A DNA stretch of 64,000 nucleotides, taken from the NCBI RefSeq assembly GCF_036010485.1, contig NZ_CP108568.1, forward strand, positions 4,223,001-4,287,000. The letters are read 5' to 3'. Source of the DNA: Streptomyces sp. NBC_01198 (GTDB taxonomy: Bacteria; Actinomycetota; Actinomycetes; Streptomycetales; Streptomycetaceae). The notes beneath the pieces are model-generated. The model worked only from the letters and a program-made list of their open reading frames with translations, did not search any database and was not told where the DNA came from. The position numbers and the translations under genes are program-made. Positions 25,673 to 34,068 of the stretch are shown piece by piece. How positions within the stretch are numbered: position 1 is the first letter of the stretch; each line of letters begins with the position of its first letter.

Positions 25673-26974
25673 CTACGACGCGGGTGTGTCCGACGGGGTG
25701 GTGGGCATCGGGCCGGTCGTGTAGATGGTGCCGGCGCAGGCGCCCTGCAGCGTGGGGCCCACGACCACCGGGGCGCCGGCCACCGGAGTGTGCCGGATGA
25801 CGACCGCCTCGGGGTCCCCGGTCGGCACGCCCTGCGTCAGGCGCAGGGCCATCGGGTTCTCCTCGGGGCCGGCGCTCCCGGGGTCGGGCACCGGCGTGTC
25901 CGTCGGGGTGTCCGTCGGTGTCGGGGAGGCCGGCGGCGACGTCGGCTGCGGACAGCCTCCGGGGCCCGCGTCGCCGGGCACCCAGGCGAAGGCCACCTCG
26001 TAGTCCGCGCCGGGCGCGAGTACGAGGGGAGTGTCGCTCGCCGTGGCGGGCAGCCCGGTCGCCGGGTCGTCCGCGGTGTGGTTGACCACGCTGATCCGCG
26101 ACATGTCGGTGGCGCCGACCGCGTACACCTGCACGGTGGCGGGGCCGGGCGGGACGGCGCAGGCGGCGGTGGAGACGTTGGTGACCCGGAACCAGCCGTA
26201 GGCCCGGCCGTCGGCGTCCAGCGAGTTGGCGTTGCTGCTGCCCTGGCCGAGCTGGTCGCCCGCGCACTCGGGAGCGCTCACCGGCGGCACTCCGTCCGGG
26301 GTGGTGGCCAGGTTCGACGGGCCGTCGGCGCCGCCCGCGCTGGGCGGCTGGTGGCCCGACCCGCCACTGCTCTGCCCGCGGCTCGACTGCCCGGAGTCGC
26401 CGGTGGCGCCCCAGGTGTTGACGTGGCCGTCCTCGCCCGGGTGGGCGGCGTGCGTGCTGGCCACGTTGGCCGGGGCGGCGGTCGCCCTGCCACCGGTGTC
26501 GGCGGCGTGGATCAGCGCGGGCACGGCGGCACCGACGAGCAGCACCGCGGCCCCGGCGCCGGCCAGCGCCTGCCGCCGGTGCTGGCGGCGGGCGGGCACG
26601 GCACGCCGCAGGTGCTCCAGCGCGTGGGCGGAGGGCTGCAGGTCACGGACGGCGCCATGCATGAGGTCACGCAGCGCCGCTTCCTCGGCGCTCTCGTGAA
26701 CGGGTTCGCCGTCGAGGCCAGGTGCGTCCTCGTCGCCGGGCGCGGTGCCTGCCTCGGCGGGGTCAGCCGGATTGCCGGGGTCAGCAGGCTCGACAGGCTC
26801 AGCAGCTGCAGCCGTCTCAGCCGTCTCAGCCGTCTCAGCCGGCACGGTCGGCTCCTTCGCGGCGGCCGGCTCCACCGGCTCCACCGGCTCCACCGGATCG
26901 GGTGCCGGGCGCTGCCCGGGGGAGTCGTGCGGGTCCATGCCGTGAGCGTTGTCCGGGGCGTCGGGGGTGGTCAT
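25673..26974 (-). CDS. Membrane protein partner of SigE-type sigma factor
   Basis: 433 residues; the start overlaps the end of the sigma factor gene (ATGA-type), so the two are translationally coupled. Residues 1-90 are acidic and repetitive (VEPVEPVEP, ETAETAETA). Then comes an intracellular helical part LRDLMHGAVRDLQPSAHALEHLRRAVPARR and one membrane helix ALAGAGAAVLLVGAAVPALIHA. The outer Ser/Gly linker leads to a C-terminal beta domain of DUF4232-like type (AYGWFRVTNVSTAACAVPPGP, LVLAPGADYEVAFAWVPGDAGPGGC) with paired cysteines. The inside helix plus membrane helix resembles an anti-sigma factor, but the zinc anti-sigma HxxxCxxC motif is absent. Confidence 0.75.
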   Translation of the reverse strand: MTTPDAPDNAHGMDPHDSPGQRPAPDPVEPVEPVEPAAAKEPTVPAETAETAETAAAAEPVEPADPGNPADPAEAGTAPGDEDAPGLDGEPVHESAEEAALRDLMHGAVRDLQPSAHALEHLRRAVPARRQHRRQALAGAGAAVLLVGAAVPALIHAADTGGRATAAPANVASTHAAHPGEDGHVNTWGATGDSGQSSRGQSSGGSGHQPPSAGGADGPSNLATTPDGVPPVSAPECAGDQLGQGSSNANSLDADGRAYGWFRVTNVSTAACAVPPGPATVQVYAVGATDMSRISVVNHTADDPATGLPATASDTPLVLAPGADYEVAFAWVPGDAGPGGCPQPTSPPASPTPTDTPTDTPVPDPGSAGPEENPMALRLTQGVPTGDPEAVVIRHTPVAGAPVVVGPTLQGACAGTIYTTGPMPTTPSDTPAS

Positions 26975-27666
26975 GCCGTGTCCTCCATCGCGACCCGCAG
27001 GGCAGCGATGCCCCGCGAGCCGTACGCCTTGACCGAGCCGAGCGAGATGCCCAGCGTCTCGGCGACCTGCGCCTCGGTCATGTCGGCGAAGTAGCGCAGC
27101 ACCAGTACCTCGCGCTGCCTGCGCTGCAGCGAGCGCATCGCGGTCTTGAGCTGGTCGCGTTCCAGCAGCTCGTACGCGCCCTCCTCCGCGCTCGCCATGT
27201 CGGGCATGGGCTTGGAGAGGAGTTTCAGGCCGAGGATGCGCCGGCGCAGCGCGGAACGGGAGAGGTTGACGACCGTCTGGCGGAGGTAGGCGAGGGTCTT
27301 TTCCGGGTCGCGGACCCGGCTGCGTGCGGAGTGCACGCGTATGAAGGCCTCCTGGACGACGTCCTCGCAGGACGCGGTGTCGTCGAGGAGCAGCGCGGCC
27401 AGGCCCAGCAGGGCGCGGTAGTGGGCGCGGTAGGTCTCGGTGAGGTGGTCGACCGTGGTGCCGACAGCCATTGCGGGGTCTGTGTCCTCGCGTTCAGCGG
27501 TGGGGGCCGGCGCCGGATCCACCCGTGTCACCGGCCAGGGCGCGATCACCGGGAGCCCCCCGTAGATCTGCCCGGTCCGCGGTGGACGCGGCGGTCGTAC
27601 CGGGCGCACGGGTGCGATCGTTCCCCGTTGCCCGAATGCCGTCTCGATACCCAATGCCTCCGCCAC
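26971..27666 (-). CDS. SigE-family ECF-type RNA polymerase sigma factor
   Basis: 231 residues from GTG 27666; a shorter start, ATG 27471 (AVGTTVDHLTETY), is also possible. Region 2 is TYRAHYRALLGLAALLLDDTASCEDVVQEAFIRVHSAR, with region 4 RRQREVLVLRYFADMTEAQVAETLGISLGSVKAYGSRGIAALR. The N-terminal 65 residues are Pro/Arg-rich and precede region 2. This group is called SigE-like in streptomycetes and often pairs with a membrane partner, as here. The inverted GCGTGT/ACACGC just upstream of the GTG might belong to its promoter. Confidence 0.88.
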   Translation of the reverse strand: MAEALGIETAFGQRGTIAPVRPVRPPRPPRTGQIYGGLPVIAPWPVTRVDPAPAPTAEREDTDPAMAVGTTVDHLTETYRAHYRALLGLAALLLDDTASCEDVVQEAFIRVHSARSRVRDPEKTLAYLRQTVVNLSRSALRRRILGLKLLSKPMPDMASAEEGAYELLERDQLKTAMRSLQRRQREVLVLRYFADMTEAQVAETLGISLGSVKAYGSRGIAALRVAMEDTA

Positions 27667-27850
27667 GCGTGTTGGACACGCATCCCCCCGTCAGGGTTGT
27701 ACGCGCAAGGCATACCGCCCGACGGAGCGTCATATATCCCCATGCGCACCAGCTCTTCCTCAGCGCCCCATTTTCACCGACGGCCCCCGGTCCACGTTCG
27801 GTGTGCAGCACCCCCGGGACAGCACCCAGGCAGTGCGCTGACACAAAGAC

Positions 27851-27887
27851 GCTCCCCCGTGGCCGGCGGTTGCAGCCACGGGGGAGC
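27851..27887 (-). terminator. Terminator after lysC
   Basis: Perfect 13-bp stem GCTCCCCCGTGGC / GCCACGGGGGAGC with an 11-nt loop, 90 bases beyond the lysC stop and followed on the minus strand by a T-containing GTCTTTGTGT. No gene lies in the rest of 27667-27976; it also holds the sigma factor promoter. Confidence 0.8.
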
Positions 27888-27976
27888 AAATTCTCCAACG
27901 GTCGGGTGGCCGGATTCAAGTGGTCCAGACCAAGTGACCGCCGGGTAGGGCCATGTTCGGCCCGATATGCCCGGAA

Positions 27977-29302
27977 TCAGCGCCCGGTGCCGCCGTAGAC
28001 GACGGCCTCGTCGGTGTCGCTGTCGAGGCCGAACGCCGAATGCACCGCCTGAACTGCGGGGTTCACGTCGTCGGCCCGGGTGACCACCGAGATCCGGATC
28101 TCGGAGGTCGAGATCAGCTCGATGTTCACCCCCGCGTTGGACAGCGCTTCGAAGAACGTCGCCGTCACCCCCGGGTTGGTCTTCATCCCGGCGCCGACCA
28201 GCGAGATCTTGGCGATCTGGTCGTCATAGCGCAGCGAGTCGAAGCCGATCACCGCCTGCGCCCTGGTCAGCGCCTCCATCGCCTTGTGCCCCTCGGACTT
28301 GGGCAGCGTGAAGGAGATGTCGGTCAGCGCCGTGGCCGCGGCCGACACGTTCTGCACGATCATGTCGATGTTGATCTCGGCGTCCGCGATGGCCCGGAAG
28401 ATCGTCGCTGCCTCACCCGGCTTGTCCGGCACCCCGACGACGGTGATCTTCGCCTCGGACGTGTCGTGCGAGACGCCGGAGATGATCGCCTGCTCCACTG
28501 GCCTGTCTCCTTGCGATGCGATGTGCGGTGCGAGCCGCAGGGCGACCTGCGGCGCGAGGCCCTGCGGCCGTTCGTTGCTGACCCAGGTGCCGGGGAGCCC
28601 GGAGAAGGACGAGCGCACGTGGATGGGGATGTTGTAGCGCCGCGCGTATTCCACGCAGCGGTGCAGCAGCACCTTCGAACCGGAGCTGGCCAGCTCCAGC
28701 ATGTCCTCGAAGGCGATCCAGTCCATCTTGCGGGCCTTCTTCACCACCCGCGGGTCCGCGGTGAAGACCCCGTCGACGTCGGTGTAGATCTCGCACACCT
28801 CGGCGTCCAGTGCCGCCGCCAGCGCGACGGCCGTGGTGTCCGAGCCGCCACGCCCCAGCGTGGTGATGTCCTTCTTGTCCTGCGAGACGCCCTGGAAGCC
28901 GGCGACGATCGCGATGTTGCCCTCGTCGAGCGCGGTACGGATCCGGCCCGGCGTCACATCGATGATCCGCGCTTTGTTGTGCACCGAGTCGGTGATGACA
29001 CCGGCCTGGCTGCCCGTGAACGACTGCGCCTCGTGGCCCAGGTTTTTGATCGCCATCGCCAGCAGCGCCATGGAGATCCGCTCTCCGGCGGTCAGCAGCA
29101 TGTCGAACTCGCGACCCGCCGGAATCGGCGAGACCTGCTCTGCGAGATCGATGAGCTCGTCCGTCGTGTCGCCCATCGCCGACACCACGACGACCACCCG
29201 GTGGCCGTTCTTCTTGGTGTCCACGATCCTTCGGGCGACGCGCTTGATGCCTTCGGCATCGGCGACGGAGGAGCCGCCGTACTTCTGCACGACAAGGCCC
29301 AC
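27977..29302 (-). CDS. lysC: Aspartate kinase
   Basis: 441 residues from GTG 29302. Catalyses ATP-dependent phosphorylation of L-aspartate, the first step to lysine, threonine, methionine and diaminopimelate. The kinase domain starts VVQKYGGSSVADAEGIKRVARRIV and continues with FDMLLTAGERISMALLA, AGFQGVSQDKKDITTLGRGGSDTTAVALAAAL and EIYTDVDGVFTADPR. Two ACT regulatory domains lie at the C-terminus (ITVVGVPDKPGEAATIFRAIADAEINIDMIVQN and ISLVGAGMKTNPGVTATFFEALSNAGVNIELISTSEIRISVV). These bind lysine and threonine in actinomycetes. An internal translation start (28498) is visible. The asd gene that usually follows in streptomycetes is absent. Confidence 0.96.
   Translation of the reverse strand: MGLVVQKYGGSSVADAEGIKRVARRIVDTKKNGHRVVVVVSAMGDTTDELIDLAEQVSPIPAGREFDMLLTAGERISMALLAMAIKNLGHEAQSFTGSQAGVITDSVHNKARIIDVTPGRIRTALDEGNIAIVAGFQGVSQDKKDITTLGRGGSDTTAVALAAALDAEVCEIYTDVDGVFTADPRVVKKARKMDWIAFEDMLELASSGSKVLLHRCVEYARRYNIPIHVRSSFSGLPGTWVSNERPQGLAPQVALRLAPHIASQGDRPVEQAIISGVSHDTSEAKITVVGVPDKPGEAATIFRAIADAEINIDMIVQNVSAAATALTDISFTLPKSEGHKAMEALTRAQAVIGFDSLRYDDQIAKISLVGAGMKTNPGVTATFFEALSNAGVNIELISTSEIRISVVTRADDVNPAVQAVHSAFGLDSDTDEAVVYGGTGR
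28496..28512 (-). promoter_or_regulatory. Internal ribosome site and GTG for aspartate kinase beta subunit
   Basis: Inside lysC, AAGGAG (complement at 28507-28512) lies eight bases before an in-frame GTG (28498-28496) that opens EQAIISGVSHDTSEAK. Translation from it gives a product of about 173 residues consisting of the two ACT domains. Actinomycete and Bacillus aspartokinases are known to make such alpha2-beta2 enzymes from overlapping frames. Confidence 0.75.
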
Positions 29303-29460
29303 GTGCGCTCCTCGCTCAGGGGTGAATCGGTCGGTCCAGTTTAACGACCAGGTCCGATCCGCCCGGAACGTATTGCATGGTGAGATGTGCCGCTCGAAGA
29401 ATGATCACCGGGCCGGGGTCCCATGGTCCCCGGCGCCCGCGTCAGGTCCCCTCCGGCCAC

Positions 29461-29490
29461 CTCAGCTCACCTCAGTTCACCTCAGTTCAC
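29461..29490. repeat. Three 10-bp tandem repeats at the DUF5063 stop
   Basis: CTCAGCTCAC, CTCAGTTCAC, CTCAGTTCAC in direct tandem, the last overlapping the stop codon of the DUF5063 gene. A small expansion with no clear role. The remaining bases to the lysC start (29303-29460) hold no gene. Confidence 0.5.
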
Positions 29491-30188
29491 TGAGCTGGGC
29501 GCAGCCCCAGCGTCCCCAGCTCGGCCTCCATGACGCGGCCGGCCTCCTCCGCCAGCGCGTCGTCGTCGTCCGCGCCGCCACCGGTGTCCAGGCCGTCCAG
29601 CTCGTCAAGGGGGCTGTCGAGCCGTACGTGCGCGACCAGCGACTGCAGGGCGCGCAGGCTCGCGCTCGTCGTCGAACCCCAGTTGGACAGGTAGGAGAAC
29701 TGCCACCACCACAGCGCCTCCGACACCCGCCCCGCCGCGAAGTGCGTCATCCCGTGCGCCAGATCGGCCACCACGTCGGCCATGTCGTCCGAGATCCGGC
29801 AGGCCACCGGCGTCGACCTCGGCACGTACGGGTCGAAGACCTCGGAGTAGACGTCGATCGGTTCGAGCAGCGCCGCCAGCCGCTGCCGCAGGTCGTCCTC
29901 GTCGGGCTCCGGGCCCGCGTCCGGCTCGTAGCGCTCGTCGGGCACGAAGTCCTCGTGCGCCCCCAGCCGGCCGCCGGCCAGCAGCAACTGCGAGACCTCA
30001 AGCAGCAGATACGGCACCGCGCTGTCCGGGTCGTCGCCCTTGGCCACCTCGCGGACCGCGAGGATGAAGCTCTCGATCTGGTCGGAGATCTGGACGGCGA
30101 ACTCGTCCGGCTCCTGCGGGACGAGCGGCTCGGCCTGCGGCCGTGCCGCGCCGGCTCCCGCGCCCTTGTTCATCACGGTGTCAGACAT
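29487..30188 (-). CDS. DUF5063 family protein
   Basis: 233 residues from ATG 30188; its first eight bases overlap the recR stop. The conserved part is QISDQIESFILAVREVAKGDDPDSAVPYLLLEVSQLLLAGGRLGAHEDFVP, then ISDDMADVVADLAHGMTHFAAGRVSEALWWWQFSYLSNWGSTTSASLRALQSLVAHV. No catalytic residues are obvious; the fold is likely all-helical. It sits between recR and lysC, an order that is usual in streptomycetes. The Asp-rich segment GGGADDDDALAEEAG near the C-terminus is low-complexity. Function unknown. Confidence 0.85.
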   Translation of the reverse strand: MSDTVMNKGAGAGAARPQAEPLVPQEPDEFAVQISDQIESFILAVREVAKGDDPDSAVPYLLLEVSQLLLAGGRLGAHEDFVPDERYEPDAGPEPDEDDLRQRLAALLEPIDVYSEVFDPYVPRSTPVACRISDDMADVVADLAHGMTHFAAGRVSEALWWWQFSYLSNWGSTTSASLRALQSLVAHVRLDSPLDELDGLDTGGGADDDDALAEEAGRVMEAELGTLGLRPAQ

Positions 30189-30780
30189 CGAGCAACCGCC
30201 TCCCTTCGAAGGCCCGCCCCAGCGTGACCTCGTCCGCGTATTCCAAGTCGCCACCCACCGGCAGGCCGCTGGCCAGGCGCGTCACGCGCAGCCCCATGGG
30301 TTTCACCGTCCGGGCGAGATACGTCGCCGTGGCCTCGCCCTCCAGATTCGGGTCCGTCGCCAGGATCAGCTCGGTGACGGTGCCGTCGGCCAGCCTGCGG
30401 AGCAGTTCCGCGATCCGCAGATCGTCGGGGCCGACACCGTCGATCGGGCTGATCGCCCCGCCCAGCACGTGGTATTTCCCGCGGAACTCGCGGGTCCGCT
30501 CGATCGCGACCACGTCCTTGGGCTCCTCGACCACGCAGATCACCGCCGGGTCGCGCCGCGGATCGCGGCACACCCGGCACAGCTCGTCCTGCGCGACGTT
30601 GCCGCACACCTTGCAGAAGCGGACCTTCGCCTTCACCTCGGCCAGCACGTGCACGAGGCGGCGGACGTCCGCCGGGTCGGCCTGCAGGATGTGGAAGGCG
30701 ATGCGCTGCGCGCTCTTGGGACCCACGCCGGGCAGCCTGCCCAGTTCGTCGATCAGGTCCTGCACCACGCCTTCATACAC
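30181..30780 (-). CDS. recR: Recombination mediator RecR
   Basis: 199 residues from GTG 30780. Helix-hairpin-helix LIDELGRLPGVGPKSAQRIAFHIL at the N-terminus, the Cys4 zinc finger CKVCGNVAQDELCRVC, then a TOPRIM domain (ICVVEEPKDVVAIERT and ELILATDPNLEGEATATYLA). RecR acts with RecO to load RecA on single-stranded gaps. Full family length. It lies between the YbaB/EbfC gene and DUF5063 in the conserved dnaX-ybaB-recR order. Confidence 0.97.
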   Translation of the reverse strand: MYEGVVQDLIDELGRLPGVGPKSAQRIAFHILQADPADVRRLVHVLAEVKAKVRFCKVCGNVAQDELCRVCRDPRRDPAVICVVEEPKDVVAIERTREFRGKYHVLGGAISPIDGVGPDDLRIAELLRRLADGTVTELILATDPNLEGEATATYLARTVKPMGLRVTRLASGLPVGGDLEYADEVTLGRAFEGRRLLDV

Positions 30781-30839
30781 GCCGGCACGCCTTCCGGGAT
30801 ATCAGTCGGGGGGATATCGGTCGGGATATCCGGGGGGAG

Positions 30840-31172
30840 TCAGAACAGGCCCGGCAGCCCGCCGCCGAGCCCCTGGGTGAGCGGGCCGAGCTTGCGCTGC
30901 TGCAGTTCCTGTGCCGCGTCGGTCGCATTGTGGACGGCGGCGACCACCAGGTCGGCCAGCGTCTCGGTGTCCTCGGGGTCGACCGCCTTCGGGTCGATCA
31001 CCAGCGCCCGCAGCTCGCCCGCGCCGGACACCGTCGCGGTCACAAGACCGCCGCCCGCCGAGCCCTCGACCTCGGTCTCGGCCAGCTCCTGCTGGGCCGC
31101 AGCCAGGTCCTGCTGCATCTTCTGCGCCTGCTGGAGCAGTGCCTGCATATTCGGCTGACCACCGGGAATCAC
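30840..31172 (-). CDS. YbaB/EbfC family nucleoid-associated protein
   Basis: 110 residues from GTG 31172, with AGGAG seven bases upstream. It opens IPGGQPNMQALLQQAQKMQQDLAAAQQELAETEVEGSAGGGLVTATVSGAGELRALVIDP, the standard YbaB/EbfC sequence; the C-terminal glycine-rich GPLTQGLGGGLPGLF is typical of actinomycete members. These dimers bind DNA and are nearly always beside dnaX and recR, as here. The frame extends upstream to 31259, but that part is unlike the family. Confidence 0.94.
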   Translation of the reverse strand: MIPGGQPNMQALLQQAQKMQQDLAAAQQELAETEVEGSAGGGLVTATVSGAGELRALVIDPKAVDPEDTETLADLVVAAVHNATDAAQELQQRKLGPLTQGLGGGLPGLF

Positions 31173-31392
31173 GGTTCGCTCCTGCCTCGCGTCTGCTTCG
31201 TGTGCTGCTGTCCGGTCCCTGCCGCGGCCTTCTTCCGGCCGCCGCGTTTTCACTGACACGCCGAGCCTACGTGCTCGTACGGCGGTGCGCCCTACGCCGT
31301 ACGGAGGATCGCTGCGGTGCGGACTCCACCCGGAGTAGCGGACGGCTGTGCCACGGGGAGTACGCGACCGGTCCGACCCGCATCGCCGCAGG

Positions 31393-33684
31393 TCAGTCGT
31401 GCTGGATCTCCTCGATCACGGTCGCGCCCAGCTCGCGGATGAACAGGTCGTGACCGCTGAGTGCCGAATCGACGAGGTCCGGGTCGTCGTCCTCCGGGAT
31501 GTCGTCCTCGATCGGGGGCGGCGGCGTCTCGTCGGTGTACCTCGGCGGCTCCCGCCGCGCCACGTCAGCCGGCGCGGACCTCGGCCCCGGCGGTGCGGCG
31601 GTCGCGGTGCCCACACCGCCCTGGCCGCCCGGCCTGGTGGACGGAGCCGGCGCCATGGCCTGGGTCACGGCCTGCGCGGAGCCGTACGCGTCCGGGCTCG
31701 CGGCGCCGCCGCCGTACCCCTGGCCCTGGGGTGCGGCCGGGGACTGCGGTGACGCGGGCGGCCGCGAGGACCCGCCCCCGCCGAAGCCGCCTCCGCCGCC
31801 GAAGCCGCCGCCCATGCCGCCACCGCCGCCGTTACCGCCACCGGAGCTGCCGCCGGAGGGATCGACGATGGCCTCGATGCGCCACTGCACGCCGAGCGCG
31901 TCGTTGATCGCCTGCTTGAGCACGTCCTCGCTGCCGCTGTTGGTGAAGCTGTTGCGGGCGCCGGGGTTGTCGAACCCGACCTGCAGCGTCTCGCCGTCGA
32001 AGCCGGAGACCTGGGCGTTGTTGAAGAGCAGCATCCAGGTCAGCCGGCGCCGGTTCTTGACGGCGTCGAGGATCTGCGGCCACATCTGCCGTACCCGGGT
32101 GGGGTCGCCCCCACCGGCTGCCGGCGCCGGGACCGCCTGGGCCTGGGCCTGGGCCTGAGCGGGTGCGGGGGCCTGCGGCCGGGCCGGGCTTTGTGCCGGG
32201 CTCTGCGCAGAGCTCTGGGCAGGGCTCTGCGGTGCGGCGGTCGGCCAGGCCCCCGGCTTGGCGGGCGCCTGCGGTACGGGGTCGGGCGCGCGTACGGCTT
32301 CCGGCACCGGCGTCGGTTCCGGCGCGGGGCGTACGGGCTCGGGCGGCGGGGTACGTCCCGCGGCGGCCCGGGCGGCGGCCGCGCCGGCGGGGGCCTCGCC
32401 GGGCACACCGGCGACCGGCCCGGCGGGGGCCGCGGCTGCGTAGCCGTTCCCGCCGGCGCCGCTGGTCCCGCCGCCACCACTGCCACCAACTCCACCCGCG
32501 CCGCCGTTTCCGCCGCCTCCGCCGGTGAAGCCGCCCCGCTCCAGCCGTTCCAGCCGGGCCTGCAGCGAGCGCTCGTCGTCGTAGGCGGCGGGCAGCAGCA
32601 CCCGGGCGCAGATCAGCTCCAGTTGCAGCCGAGGCGAGGTCGCCCCGCGCATCTCCGTCAACCCCGTACTGACGATGTCCGCGGCCCGGCTCAGCTCGGC
32701 GGCCCCGAAGACCGCCGCCTGGGCCTGCATCCGCTCCACCACATCGCGGGGCGCGTCGATCAGGCCCTTGTCCATGGCGTCCGGCACGGCGGCGAGGATG
32801 ACCAGGTCGCGGAGCCTTTCCAGCAGGTCGGCCACGAAACGGCGCGGGTCGTGCCCGCCCTCGATGACCCGGTCCACCATCCCGAAGACCGCGCCGCCGT
32901 CCCCGGCCGCGAAGCCGTCCACCACGTCGTCCAGCAGCGCCGCGTCCGTGTAACCGAGCAGCGCGGTGGCCATGGCGTACGTCACCCCGTCTGACCCGGC
33001 CCCGGCCAGCAGCTGGTCCATCACCGACATCGAGTCCCGCACCGACCCGGCCCCGGCCCGCACCACCAGCGGATAGACCCCGTCCTCGACGGCGATGTCC
33101 TCGCGCTGGCACACCGCGGCGAGGTAGTCACGCAGCGTGCCGGGAGGCACCAGCCGGAAGGGATAGTGGTGCGTACGCGACCTGATGGTGCCGATGACCT
33201 TCTCGGGCTCGGTCGTGGCGAAGATGAACTTCAGGTGCTCCGGCGGTTCCTCGACCACCTTGAGCAGGGCGTTGAACCCCGCGGAGGTGACCATGTGCGC
33301 TTCGTCGATGATGTAGATCTTGTACCGGCTGCCCGCCGGCCCGAAGAACGCCTTTTCCCGCAGGTCACGGGCATCGTCCACGCCACCGTGCGACGCGGCG
33401 TCGATCTCGATCACGTCGATCGACCCCGGCCCGTTCCTGGCCAGGTCCCGGCACGACTGGCACACCCCGCACGGCGTGGGCGTCGGCCCCTGCTCGCAGT
33501 TCAGGCAGCGGGCCAGGATCCGCGCGCTGGTCGTCTTCCCGCACCCGCGCGGCCCGCTGAACAGGTACGCATGGTTGACCCGGTTGTTCCGCAGCGCCTG
33601 CTGCAACGGGTCGGTGACATGCTCCTGCCCGATGACCTCGGCGAAGGTCTCGGGTCGATAGCGGCGGTACAGAGCGAGGGACAC
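31393..33684 (-). CDS. dnaX: DNA polymerase III subunits gamma and tau
   Basis: 763 residues from GTG 33684 (SLALYRRYRPETFAEVIGQEHV). AAA+ clamp-loader module: Walker A SGPRGCGKTTSARILARCLNC, zinc motif CGVCQSC, DEAH-type Walker B YIIDEAHMVTSAGFNALLK and sensor-1 IFATTEPEKVIGTIRSR. Domain III follows (AELSRAADIVSTGLTEMRGATSPRLQLELICARVLLP). The tau region is strikingly low-complexity: Gly-rich, then Ala/Pro/Gln-rich, then a conserved patch WPQILDAVKNRRRLTWMLLFNNAQVSGFDGETLQVGF and another Gly-rich stretch. No programmed frameshift site was recognised. It loads the beta clamp on replicating DNA. Confidence 0.96.
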   Translation of the reverse strand: MSLALYRRYRPETFAEVIGQEHVTDPLQQALRNNRVNHAYLFSGPRGCGKTTSARILARCLNCEQGPTPTPCGVCQSCRDLARNGPGSIDVIEIDAASHGGVDDARDLREKAFFGPAGSRYKIYIIDEAHMVTSAGFNALLKVVEEPPEHLKFIFATTEPEKVIGTIRSRTHHYPFRLVPPGTLRDYLAAVCQREDIAVEDGVYPLVVRAGAGSVRDSMSVMDQLLAGAGSDGVTYAMATALLGYTDAALLDDVVDGFAAGDGGAVFGMVDRVIEGGHDPRRFVADLLERLRDLVILAAVPDAMDKGLIDAPRDVVERMQAQAAVFGAAELSRAADIVSTGLTEMRGATSPRLQLELICARVLLPAAYDDERSLQARLERLERGGFTGGGGGNGGAGGVGGSGGGGTSGAGGNGYAAAAPAGPVAGVPGEAPAGAAAARAAAGRTPPPEPVRPAPEPTPVPEAVRAPDPVPQAPAKPGAWPTAAPQSPAQSSAQSPAQSPARPQAPAPAQAQAQAQAVPAPAAGGGDPTRVRQMWPQILDAVKNRRRLTWMLLFNNAQVSGFDGETLQVGFDNPGARNSFTNSGSEDVLKQAINDALGVQWRIEAIVDPSGGSSGGGNGGGGGMGGGFGGGGGFGGGGSSRPPASPQSPAAPQGQGYGGGAASPDAYGSAQAVTQAMAPAPSTRPGGQGGVGTATAAPPGPRSAPADVARREPPRYTDETPPPPIEDDIPEDDDPDLVDSALSGHDLFIRELGATVIEEIQHD

Positions 33685-33734
33685 GCCACCGAGCCTAACC
33701 GCGCCCACCGACACCCGGCCTCCACCCACGCAAA

Positions 33735-33835
33735 GACCCCCCACGCACCCGCCAGAGCCCACCTACCCTTGCTGCCTTCCGGCCCTGGGGGAGTTCAGCG
33801 AGATAGCGCCACGTGAGGGGCTGCCGCCCACCCTA
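33735..33835 (-). ncRNA. ffs: Signal recognition particle RNA (small bacterial type)
   Basis: The minus strand carries the SRP helix-8 hallmark: CAGGGCCGGAAGGCAGCA (complement of 33770-33787), with the GGAA tetraloop-side and asymmetric loop bases that bind Ffh. Upstream, CACGTGGCGCTATCTCGCTG matches the 5' half I recall for streptomycete scRNA, and the 3' side GGTGGGCTCTGGCGGGTG follows. It lies just upstream of dnaX on the same strand, the usual actinomycete location. The ends given are approximate. Confidence 0.9.
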
Positions 33836-33898
33836 CCCGATCCCCCCACCCCCCAACGAGTTCGCAACCACCCCTCCCCGCCCTGTACTGTTTGCGGC

Positions 33899-33986
33899 GG
33901 AGGATTCGCCTAGTGGCCTAGGGCGCACGCTTGGAAAGCGTGTTGGGGGCAACCCCTCACGAGTTCGAATCTCGTATCCTCCGCCA
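33899..33986 (+). tRNA. tRNA-Ser (GGA anticodon)
   Basis: 88 nt with encoded CCA. Acceptor GGAGGAT pairs with ATCCTCC, discriminator G. The anticodon arm CACGC-TTGGAAA-GCGTG has anticodon GGA at 33933-33935. The long variable arm TTGGGGGCAACCCCT marks a class II tRNA, and the T arm CGAGTTCGAATCTCG is standard. The 3' 56 bases are also part of the 80-bp att repeat of the integrated element, so the element rebuilds the tRNA end. Confidence 0.98.
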
Positions 33987-34010
33987 GTGCCTCACCGGGC
34001 ACGACGTCGA
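33931..34010 (+). repeat. attL of AICE 1 (80-bp direct repeat)
   Basis: Identical over 80 bases to 47452-47531. It begins in the anticodon loop of tRNA-Ser (TTGGAAAGCG...), covers the whole 3' half of the tRNA and runs 24 bases beyond CCA, ending inside the left arm of the tRNA terminator hairpin. The base before it differs (C here, G at the right copy). Confidence 0.95.
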
Positions 34011-34045
34011 TGGCCCCCGCTGCTCGCAGCGGGGGCCATCGACGT
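34004..34045. terminator. Terminator beyond tRNA-Ser and int (AICE side)
   Basis: Perfect 19-bp stem with CTCG loop. The first seven bases of the arm (ACGTCGA) belong to the att repeat and the rest (TGGCCCCCGCTG) to the element. It can end tRNA transcription from the left and int transcription from the right. The att copy at the right end has its own, differently sequenced 19-bp stem at the equivalent place. Confidence 0.8.
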
Positions 34046-34049
34046 GCGT

Positions 34050-34068
34050 AGTCTCATCTACAGTCTCA
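34050..34068 (+). promoter_or_regulatory. Arm-type repeats, left end of AICE 1
   Basis: AGTCTCA at 34050-34056 and 34062-34068, in direct orientation with 12-bp period, 40 bases from the end of attL and overlapping the int stop codon. The same pair with the same period lies near the right end (47337-47355). Paired short direct repeats beside an att core are typical N-terminal-domain sites of tyrosine integrases. Confidence 0.65.

Noticed and set aside
25673..26974. Zinc-binding anti-sigma factor
   Set aside because: Topology and coupling to the sigma gene fit, but no HxxxCxxC motif is present, so only a membrane partner is claimed.
27977..29486. Lysine or other riboswitch before lysC
   Set aside because: The region upstream of the GTG (29303-29486) shows no conserved riboswitch core; only a short repeat and weak hairpins.
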